Positions 9,078 to 14,639 of a stretch of 64,000 nucleotides of DNA are shown one piece after another. Numbering within the stretch: the stretch's first letter is position 1; every line of letters starts with the position of its first letter. This DNA is from Clostridiales bacterium (lineage in GTDB: Bacteria > Bacillota > Clostridia > Oscillospirales > Acutalibacteraceae), in contig DXXG01000004.1 in NCBI GenBank assembly GCA_019416455.1, positions 186,001 to 250,000 on the forward strand, in the 5' to 3' direction. Below the pieces are notes generated by a model. That model was given only the letters and a program-made list of their open reading frames with translations, was not told where the DNA came from and searched no databases. The translations under genes and the position numbers were made by a program.

Positions 9078-9186
9078 GTTTGTCGTTATTTGTCGGAATA
9101 AAGGACAAGCCTATATCTGGTGTTGGTTGCCGTTCGCCGCCTTTCAAACTGAATTTTTCAAAAATTCAGATTGGAGGTAAAACGGT

Positions 9187-9615
9187 ATGGCTTACAATAA
9201 AGCCAAAGAAGAAAAGAAATGGCGGCTCTGGAAAGAAGCCGAAGAAAAACAGTTAAGGAAGCTCGGCGTTGATGAAAGCACTATTGAAACGCTCCGTTCT
9301 CACGATTGGGCGATTTTCAACTCAGACAGGAGGTACTATCAGCGTATGCAGGAAGCGGGTACATACCTTGAGGGAGTTGCTGATGATACGCAGCAGCCCG
9401 AAATAAAGACGGTTGAGGACTTTTTGGACAGTATCGAAAATCAGCAGCTCTATCAGATTTTGATTAAGGTGGACAAGCTGACCCTGCAAATCGCCTTGCT
9501 GAAGATACAAGGCTATTCCACTCGTGAAATAGCTCACTCTCTCAACATAACCGAGAAGGCTGTTTACAGGCGAATGGACAGGCTTAAAGAAAAATTAAAA
9601 AAGTTTTTTGAATAG
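9187..9615 (+). CDS. Sigma-70 region 4-like regulator of the element
   Basis: The protein is 142 residues; ATG 9187 follows a GGAGG site. The N-terminal part is charged and helical. The last ~55 residues form a sigma region-4/HTH with IQGYSTREIAHSLNITEKAVYRRMDRLKEKL. Similar short sigma-like proteins sit near the recombination module of Tn916/Tn1549-type elements, where they regulate excision or transfer (family knowledge). Regions 2 and 3 of a full sigma factor are absent. A perfect terminator follows, so it appears to be monocistronic. Confidence 0.75.
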   Translation: MAYNKAKEEKKWRLWKEAEEKQLRKLGVDESTIETLRSHDWAIFNSDRRYYQRMQEAGTYLEGVADDTQQPEIKTVEDFLDSIENQQLYQILIKVDKLTLQIALLKIQGYSTREIAHSLNITEKAVYRRMDRLKEKLKKFFE

Positions 9616-10192
9616 AGGGGAAAATCGCAGTTCCCCACGGGCTACAGGGTGAGAGGATAAAATCCTCACACCCTGTTTTCCTTTGTGTGGCGAAAACAGG
9701 ATTGTTCCTTGTCAATCGAATAGCCATTCGCCAAATACTTTCTCTTTGTGATTGTGATAAGCATAAGCGTGTCGAGAGGTACGCCACGACCTGCCGTAAG
9801 GCAGAGAGCGATAACTACCTACTCAAAATATCGGGCAGCTCCCGATTTCGCCGTAATCCACAAAGAGGATAATGATACTCCCGTCCAGTCACAGTCCGAG
9901 CGTGATAAAACCGTCGCAGGCAATGAGGGCGGCTCTGGCAGACCGTCAGTTGGGGTGGAACTCCCGTGGTGTCAGTTCGCTGCTGACCGTTTGGCGACTT
10001 CCCTGCGTGAAACGCATTTGCATCTTGGGGTGTCGAGGACAAATAGAGATGCTTCTATCATAAAGCCAAATACAAGGCGGTCTATTGAAACAGAGAATTG
10101 TTTATGCTCTCCCGACCTTAAAAACTTCCTTGTGTTTGGCTGATTACATAGGCAGAGCTTACCTGCTTATATCCAGATAGGAGGTCAAACTA
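9616..10192. other. 577-bp interval without a convincing gene
   Basis: After a terminator at 9645-9684 the sequence is rich in short inverted repeats (for example CTGCCGTAAGGCAG near 9790 and ATCGGGCAGCTCCCGAT near 9829). An open frame at 9748-10143 has no ribosome site, unusual composition and no recognisable domain. The interval could hold a structured RNA or a protein-binding or transfer region; nothing can be named. The ribosome site GGAGG for the next gene is at 10181-10185. Confidence 0.5.
9645..9684 (+). terminator. Terminator of the sigma-like gene
   Basis: CAGGGTGAGAGGAT at 9645-9658 pairs with ATCCTCACACCCTG ending at 9675 with only small mismatches, then TTTTCCTTT. Confidence 0.8.
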
Positions 10193-10558
10193 ATGGATAA
10201 AACAATTAAGCGTGGTGACATCTACTACGCAGACTTAAACCCTGTTGTCGGCTCGGAGCAAGGAGGAACACGACCTGTACTTGTTATCTCCAATGATATA
10301 GGAAACAAGCACAGTCCTACGGTCATTATTGCCGCCATAACAAGCCGTGTACGCAAAAAGAAGAAATTACCTACACACTTATATTTGGGGCAAATTGAGG
10401 GGCTTCCTGCGAACTCAATCATTCTCTTTGAGCAGTTACGCACGATTGATAAAAGCCGCTTGAAAGAACATCTCACACACCTTGATGAGCAGTATTTGAA
10501 ATCGCTTGAATTTCCTCTCCTCATCAGTATCGGAGTTGAAAAAAGGAGGAGCTTATGA
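10193..10558 (+). CDS. PemK/MazF-family toxin-like endoribonuclease
   Basis: The protein is 121 residues. The MazF fold is recognisable from the N-terminal RGDIYYADLNPVVGSEQGG, the following RPVLVISND and the ITSR segment; these include the residues that form the RNA-binding and catalytic face in MazF. Members cleave mRNA at short motifs and are normally neutralised by a preceding antitoxin gene. No antitoxin gene lies upstream here; the downstream HTH gene overlaps by 4 bases (ATGA) and may be the regulatory or antitoxin partner (inference). It could stabilise the element in the host. Confidence 0.88.
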   Translation: MDKTIKRGDIYYADLNPVVGSEQGGTRPVLVISNDIGNKHSPTVIIAAITSRVRKKKKLPTHLYLGQIEGLPANSIILFEQLRTIDKSRLKEHLTHLDEQYLKSLEFPLLISIGVEKRRSL

Positions 10559-10773
10559 ACTTTGGAGATATATATGCGTTAGTCTTAAAAGAATACCCAG
10601 ACATTTTAACCGTTGATGAAATGAGCAAGGCTCTTGGTGTCAGCACAAAAACAGGTTATCAATTACTCCGTGAAAACAAAATAGAACACCTGAAGGTGGG
10701 CAGAGCGTACAAAGTACCAAAAGCCCATCTTCTTTCTTATTTGAGGTTAGGTCTGCGAAATGCGGAGAATTAA
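10555..10773 (+). CDS. Helix-turn-helix excisionase-family protein coupled to the MazF-like gene
   Basis: The protein is 72 residues, starting inside the last codons of the toxin-like gene. An HTH_17/Xis-type winged helix is seen: LTVDEMSKALGVSTKTGYQLLRENKI then LKVGRAYKVPKAHLLSYL. Such proteins beside a tyrosine integrase usually act as recombination directionality factors. The tight coupling to the toxin-like gene also allows an antitoxin or autorepressor role. The integrase begins 91 bp downstream. Confidence 0.8.
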   Translation: MNFGDIYALVLKEYPDILTVDEMSKALGVSTKTGYQLLRENKIEHLKVGRAYKVPKAHLLSYLRLGLRNAEN

Positions 10774-10864
10774 AGAATTTGCACATTCGACTTCTTTGGC
10801 TTAAATTGCTACAATGTATATGGTCAACAGCAGAAGTCGGTGCTACGCAAAGGAGGTTATATTT

Positions 10865-12031
10865 ATGGTAGCAGGACATCTGCAAGAGAAAAAAGGCTAT
10901 TTTTATATGGTTTTGAGCTATCCCGATGCTGCGGGAAAAAGAAAAACGAAATGGTTTCCGACAGGATTGCCTGTCAAGGGCAATAAAAAGAAAGCGGAAA
11001 AGATGTTAATGGAAACAAGGCAGACCTTTGTTCCTGAGTGTAAACCCATACAGGACGATATGCTGTTTTCGGACTTTCTGCTTCAATGGTTGGAAATCGC
11101 AAAGTCTACTATCGCACTTACCACATTCGCATCATACTCAGGTATGGCAAAGAGCGTTATCATTCCGTATTTCAAGGAAAGAGAAATTACACTTTCCGAG
11201 ATAAAGGCAACAGACATTCAGGTTTTCTATATGAAACAGTTGAAGCGAGTAAAAGCCAGCACGGTTATCCACTACCATTCTGTTATCCATAGGGCTTTGA
11301 AATATGCTGTAAAGATTGACCTTATTTCTGTAAATCCTGCGGATAAAGTGGAACGCCCTAAAGCTGATAAGTTTATCGGCAGCTTCTATGATAGCAACGA
11401 GGTACAGGCACTATTTGAAGCCGCCAAAGGAACGCTGATTGAAATACCGATTTTTCTCGGTGCGTTCTATGGACTAAGGCGAAGTGAAGCCCTCGGCTTA
11501 AAATGGGACGCTATTGATTTTCAAAACAATACGATTACCATTAGACACACCGTTACTTCCTGCACACTTGACGGCAAGCATATCCAGATAGCACAGGATA
11601 CGACCAAAACCAAATCGAGTATGAGAACGCTGCCCCTTGTTCCTGTGTTCAAAGAGAAGCTGCTAAAACTCAAGGAACAGCAGGAAGAATACAGGCGGGT
11701 ATGCGGACGATGCTACAACAAAAAGTATTTGGAGTATATCTGCGTAGATGAGATGGGGACATTGATTTCTCCGCACTATCTCACAGCATCATTTCCGAAG
11801 CTGCTTGAAAAGAACAATTTGCGCCACATTCGTTTCCACGACCTGCGCCATAGTTGTGCTTCACTGCTTCTTGCAAACGGTGTTCCGATGAAGCAGATAC
11901 AGGAATGGCTCGGACACAGCGATTTTTCAACTACGGCAAATGTATATGCCCATTTGGATTATAATTCCAAACTGTCATCGGCTGACGCAATGGTAAACGG
12001 TCTGAGTGGTGCATTAGAGGTTATTTCATAG
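10865..12031 (+). CDS. Tyrosine recombinase (element integrase)
   Basis: The protein is 388 residues. ATG 10865 is chosen because GGAGG lies 8-12 bases upstream and the protein then begins with the arm-binding domain (MVAGHLQEKKG); an earlier in-frame start at 10814 lacks this support. The SAM-like core-binding domain covers about residues 60-160. The catalytic set is complete: Arg205 (YGLRRSEAL), His325 and Arg328 (HDLRHS), His351 (WLGHSD) and Tyr361 (NVYAHL). It directs integration and excision of the element; the target appears to be the anticodon loop of tRNA-Ser(CGA). It is closest in layout to the Tn916/phage integrase group. Confidence 0.95.
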   Translation: MVAGHLQEKKGYFYMVLSYPDAAGKRKTKWFPTGLPVKGNKKKAEKMLMETRQTFVPECKPIQDDMLFSDFLLQWLEIAKSTIALTTFASYSGMAKSVIIPYFKEREITLSEIKATDIQVFYMKQLKRVKASTVIHYHSVIHRALKYAVKIDLISVNPADKVERPKADKFIGSFYDSNEVQALFEAAKGTLIEIPIFLGAFYGLRRSEALGLKWDAIDFQNNTITIRHTVTSCTLDGKHIQIAQDTTKTKSSMRTLPLVPVFKEKLLKLKEQQEEYRRVCGRCYNKKYLEYICVDEMGTLISPHYLTASFPKLLEKNNLRHIRFHDLRHSCASLLLANGVPMKQIQEWLGHSDFSTTANVYAHLDYNSKLSSADAMVNGLSGALEVIS

Positions 12032-12038
12032 CTTCTGC

Positions 12039-12065
12039 GGCGTATCGCTTTACTAAGGATACGCC
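12039..12065. repeat. Inverted repeat behind the integrase gene
   Basis: GGCGTATC at 12039-12046 and GATACGCC at 12058-12065, a perfect 8-bp stem without a following T run. It may be a weak transcription end or a protein-binding site at the element terminus. Confidence 0.5.
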
Positions 12066-12101
12066 AACTACATATCCAGAGTTCAAATCTCAGAAAATTT
12101 A

Positions 12102-12132
12102 GGAGAGAACTACCGATTTTCAGGAGAGAACT
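12102..12132 (+). repeat. Pair of GGAGAGAACT repeats (integrase arm-type site, inner pair)
   Basis: Two identical 10-mers GGAGAGAACT at 12102-12111 and 12123-12132, 21 bp apart, i.e. two helical turns. A second pair lies at 12341-12363. Tyrosine integrases of this group bind short direct repeats near element ends through their N-terminal domain (family knowledge); the assignment here is an inference. Confidence 0.6.
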
Positions 12133-12154
12133 CACGGAAAAATCCCAAAGGTGC

Positions 12155-12196
12155 AGAAAAAAGAAAAAGCCTGCAAACGGCAAAAACCGCTTGCAG
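12155..12196 (-). terminator. Terminator of the tRNA-Ser gene
   Basis: Read on the minus strand, CTGCAAGCGG and CCGTTTGCAG form a stem with a TTTTTG loop and are followed by CTTTTTCTTTTTT. It lies just downstream of the tRNA 3' end. Confidence 0.75.
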
Positions 12197-12207
12197 ACTG
12201 AGTTTTC

Positions 12208-12296
12208 TGGCGGAGTGGGTGGGATTCGAACCCACGGTACCCGAAGGTACAACTGATTTCGAGTCAGTCCCGTTATGACCACTTCGATACCACTCC
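12208..12296 (-). tRNA. tRNA-Ser (anticodon CGA), complete, carried by the element
   Basis: The 89-nt minus-strand gene includes an encoded CCA. The acceptor GGAGTGG pairs with CCACTCC, followed by discriminator G. The anticodon stem ACTGA/TCAGT encloses the loop CTCGAAA, giving anticodon CGA for codon UCG. There is a long variable arm (class II) and a T arm of GTGGG/CCCAC around TTCGAAT. It lies between the two pairs of GGAGAGAACT repeats, so it is probably inside the element. Its loop contains the 8-bp word TTTCGAGT (plus strand, 12257-12264), also present at the element boundary. Its D arm and stems differ from the interrupted tRNA at 12449, so it is not a simple duplication. Confidence 0.95.
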
Positions 12297-12340
12297 GTGT
12301 ATTTATCTTCACATCAGCCCTCAAAAACACCTCGGAAAAA

Positions 12341-12363
12341 GGAGAGAACTGATGGAGAGAACT
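12341..12363 (+). repeat. Pair of GGAGAGAACT repeats (arm-type site, outer pair)
   Basis: Identical 10-mers at 12341-12350 and 12354-12363, period 13 bp, ending exactly 85 bp before the core TTTCGAGT at 12449. The same geometry recurs in two older junctions to the right, which supports a role as integrase arm sites. Confidence 0.7.
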
Positions 12364-12448
12364 AAGGGATATTCACTTTTCAATGATAGCTGAAAAACCC
12401 CGTAAAATCAAGGTTTTTCAGAGGTGAGCTTCCAAAAAGGTCATTCGT

Positions 12449-12487
12449 TTTCGAGTGCGGACCCTTCAACCGCTTGGGTACATCTCC
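12449..12487 (-). pseudogene. 5' half of an interrupted tRNA-Ser(CGA); element right junction (attR)
   Basis: On the minus strand this reads as tRNA-Ser from G1 (12487) through acceptor GGAGATG, a class II D arm (CCCAAGCGGTTGAAGGG), anticodon stem strand CCGCA and loop CTCGAAA (12449-12455, anticodon CGA). The next bases (ACGAA) cannot pair with CCGCA and no variable or T arm follows, so the gene is cut at the anticodon loop. The core TTTCGAGT (12449-12456) is shared with the intact tRNA at 12257-12264. The best reading is the chromosomal-side remnant left by integration of the element. Confidence 0.82.
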
Positions 12488-12530
12488 AAATTTATGTTAT
12501 ATCCCTGGTCCCGACCCGCCGACCAATTCA

Positions 12531-12690
12531 GCCGGTGGAAATCGGGAAGAACAACAGGATAGAACAAGCAACATTATTCAATTTGAACTCGGCTGGAACC
12601 CGCATGGTTCCAAGGGTTTCAGCCGTTTGGTACTCCGCATAGGAAACCTGATTTCGAATCATTACACCGACTTGGATGATGACGGTAAAT
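12531..12690. repeat. Relic integration junction 1 (arm pair, spacer, core, tRNA-Ser-like tail)
   Basis: GGGAAGAACA (12544-12553) and GGATAGAACA (12557-12566) form a pair with 13-bp period. Exactly 85 bp later comes TTTCGAAT (12652-12659), then a tail resembling a decayed tRNA-Ser 5' half (CCGACTTGG, compare CCGCTTGGG in the intact half). The stretch 12531-12668 is an imperfect direct repeat of 12788-12925. It looks like the right end of an earlier related element. Confidence 0.72.
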
Positions 12691-12787
12691 CAGGGACGAT
12701 AGCGGTAACTACGGAACCCCAAAACACACCTCTCAAAGTGGCCGTCAGATGGCTGCTCTCATTATAGCCATTTTCCTGCAAAATTCA

Positions 12788-12948
12788 AGCCGTGGAAATT
12801 GGGAAGAACAACAGGATAGAACAGACCCCAATTCACGATTTGAACTTGCCCGCAAACCCGCATGGTTACTGGCTTTTCGGCAGTTTGGACTTCCAAAGTG
12901 GAAACATGATTTCGAGTAGTGTTCCTTCAATCATCGTACGCTATATTG
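12788..12948. repeat. Relic integration junction 2 (oldest copy)
   Basis: GGGAAGAACA (12801-12810) and GGATAGAACA (12814-12823), again with period 13. TTTCGAGT follows at 12910-12917 after 86 bp, then CCTTCAATC as in the tRNA-Ser D arm (CCTTCAACC). The rest of the tRNA-like tail is strongly degraded. It aligns with relic 1 over about 135 bp. Confidence 0.7.
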
Positions 12949-12989
12949 TAGTCTGGAACGGGGAAAAAGTCAAGTTTTTTTCGGGGGAG

Positions 12990-13019
12990 TTGACAGGTGT
13001 GGGGCTCTCAGAGTAAAAT
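12990..13019 (+). promoter_or_regulatory. Promoter of the binding lipoprotein gene
   Basis: TTGACA at 12990-12995, 18-bp spacer, TAAAAT at 13014-13019; about 80 bp of leader precedes the start codon. First chromosomal promoter right of the integration locus. Confidence 0.75.
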
Positions 13020-13100
13020 AAGATCGATCATCCATGAATGATGGGTCATTCTGCCGATTTTTCAGCGGGATGGTCCTCTTAAACAGGAAGGGGTCTTAGT

Positions 13101-14489
13101 ATGTTACGTAGATCAAACGCTATCAAGCGTGTTTTGGCCGTGATTGTGGCCATGCTCCTGGTTTTCGGAGCGTTTGCAGGTTGTTCCCAGATGGACGACC
13201 TGGTGTCTGGTGTCACTGCTTCCGGGGAATTTCCCGTGGAAGTGAACGGCGTCACCATTTCTTCCCGGCCTCAGCGAGTAGTGGTGCTGTCTCCCAGTTT
13301 GGCAGATGTTGTTCTGGCTTTGGGTTGCGAAACTCAGCTGGCGGGCGCCAGTGAGGAATGCACCCAGAGCGGTTTGAATGAACTGGAAAAGGTTTCCGCC
13401 GGAGACGCGGAGGCAGTTAAGGGGCTCCAGCCCGATCTGGTGCTTCTGGATCCTACCAGCAATGCCGCTCAGAGCGCATTGGAGGAAGCAGGTGTCACCG
13501 TGCTTTCTGTGGATCCCGCCACGGACCGTGAAGACTATGAAAGAATGTTCTCTCAAGTCTCTTCTGCTTTCCTGGGAGGCGGTTCTGGATACCAGGAGGG
13601 CATTGACACTGCTCAGGATATTTTCATCACTTTGGATACCATCAACCGTATCGTGCCTTCCGATAGAGTGACTACCGGCTGCTATCTCTATGATCTGGAG
13701 AGCAGCGCTGTGACAGGAGATATGTTCGCCAGCACTGTCATGTCCTATGCCGGCGTTACCAATGTATTCAGCAGCGAGAGCGGCGGTACCTATGAGTTCG
13801 ATTCTTTGCGGATCGCCAATCCCAACGTGATCTTCTGCGCTCCCGGTTTGAAAAACGAGATCGAGAATGACAGCCGTTTTGACGATTTCCAGGCTGTGAA
13901 AGACGGCAAGGTGGTGGAGCTGGACACCTCTTTGATGGAATGGCAGGGCCGTACCGTCATCGAGACCGCCTATGAGATCAGCGCGGCAGCGTTCCCTGAG
14001 CTGTTGGAGGAAAATTCCACTGAGGTGGAAGATCCTACGGAGAAGATCGAAAATGAAGTCAGCTCTGCTTTGGAGACTCAGGCTCAGTACGAGACCTTGG
14101 AGGAAGGCGCCCAAGGAGATCAGGTGATGGCGCTCCAGGAACGCTTGTCGGAGCTGGGATATCTCACCGATGAGTACGACGGACATTACGGCGCTACGAC
14201 TGCCAACTGTGTCAGCAGTTTCCAGGCGGCCAACGGTTTGGAACCTACCGGTATCGCGGATCCCGCCACTCAGGCGGCACTGTTTGCTGAGGGCGCGCTG
14301 CGTGCCGACGGCACTCCGCTGCCGGAGGAAGCCGACGCCGCTTCTTCTCAGGATTCCTCTTCCAGTCAGAGTGAAAACTCTGACAGTGAGGGCTCTTCTT
14401 CTGAGAATAGTTCCAGTTCCAGCTCTAGTTCTAGTTCTGAGAGCTCTGCGTCTGAAAGTTCTTCCTCGGAGAGTTCCGCTTCTGAGTAA
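13101..14489 (+). CDS. ABC-type metal/cofactor-binding lipoprotein fused to a peptidoglycan-binding domain
   Basis: The protein is 462 residues. The signal peptide ends in a lipobox (FAGC, Cys about residue 29). Residues about 45-300 are a helical-backbone periplasmic-binding fold of the BtuF/FepB kind (SRPQRVVVLSPSLADVVLALG; LQPDLVLLD). Residues about 330-400 form a PG_binding_1 domain (QGDQVMALQERLSELGYL, DGHYGATT). A Ser/Glu-rich tail of about 60 residues ends the protein. Such receptors normally feed iron-chelate, haem or cobalamin importers, but no permease or ATPase gene is adjacent. The wall-binding module is an unusual addition; the protein could act as a wall-held ligand trap or sensor (inference). 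Confidence 0.8.
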   Translation: MLRRSNAIKRVLAVIVAMLLVFGAFAGCSQMDDLVSGVTASGEFPVEVNGVTISSRPQRVVVLSPSLADVVLALGCETQLAGASEECTQSGLNELEKVSAGDAEAVKGLQPDLVLLDPTSNAAQSALEEAGVTVLSVDPATDREDYERMFSQVSSAFLGGGSGYQEGIDTAQDIFITLDTINRIVPSDRVTTGCYLYDLESSAVTGDMFASTVMSYAGVTNVFSSESGGTYEFDSLRIANPNVIFCAPGLKNEIENDSRFDDFQAVKDGKVVELDTSLMEWQGRTVIETAYEISAAAFPELLEENSTEVEDPTEKIENEVSSALETQAQYETLEEGAQGDQVMALQERLSELGYLTDEYDGHYGATTANCVSSFQAANGLEPTGIADPATQAALFAEGALRADGTPLPEEADAASSQDSSSSQSENSDSEGSSSENSSSSSSSSSSESSASESSSSESSASE

Positions 14490-14507
14490 AACAATATGGA
14501 TCCCACT

Positions 14508-14541
14508 TGGGGCTGCCGTGGTTCACGGCGGCCCCTTTTTG
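14508..14541 (+). terminator. Terminator after the lipoprotein gene
   Basis: GGGGCTGCCGTG at 14508-14519 pairs with CACGGCGGCCCC, followed by TTTTTG. Confidence 0.85.
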
Positions 14542-14557
14542 TTTTGGCGAAGTGGTC

Positions 14558-14586
14558 TTTACACCGGGATGACCCTCGTGTATAAT
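14558..14586 (+). promoter_or_regulatory. Promoter of the MATE/EamA operon
   Basis: TTTACA at 14558-14563 and TATAAT at 14581-14586 with a 17-bp spacer. Confidence 0.8.
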
Positions 14587-14639
14587 GGAATTTGACCGCG
14601 AAACGCGCGGAAATTTTCCCGAAAAAAGGGGAGGGGAAT

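Larger units (their letters stand above)
8753..9186. other. 434-bp non-coding interval with several hairpins
   Basis: No convincing gene. Three or four strong inverted repeats follow one another: 8761-8813 (ACAGAG and AGCCCACC arms paired with GGTGGGCT and CTCTGT), 8837-8872, an imperfect CGAATAA/TTATTCG stem around 8938-8985, and 9045-9077. The interval separates the AT-rich cargo from the recombination/regulation module. It may hold the leader of the sigma-like gene at 9187. Confidence 0.6.
1..12456. mobile_element. Right-hand part of an integrative conjugative element
   Basis: Seen: VirB4-like ATPase, sortase and CHAP hydrolase genes at the left, regulators and an AT-rich cargo in the middle, and a tyrosine integrase at the right. 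The right boundary is placed at the anticodon-loop core TTTCGAGT at 12449-12456, where an interrupted tRNA-Ser begins. The AT-richness contrasts with the GC-rich chromosome from 13 kb on. Gene content fits the Tn916/Tn1549-type conjugative elements of Clostridia (family knowledge). The left end, relaxase, coupling protein and oriT are not in the window. Boundary placement is an inference from repeat architecture; the alternative boundary is the 3' end of the intact tRNA-Ser at 12208. Confidence 0.85.

Noticed and set aside
9748..10143. 131-codon open frame in the ICE gap
   Set aside because: No ribosome site, no domain, odd composition and overlapping alternative frames of similar length; kept only as a non-coding interval.
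13113..14186. 357-codon open frame antisense to the lipoprotein gene
   Set aside because: Composition is that of a shadow frame; the plus-strand gene has signal peptide, lipobox and two domains.
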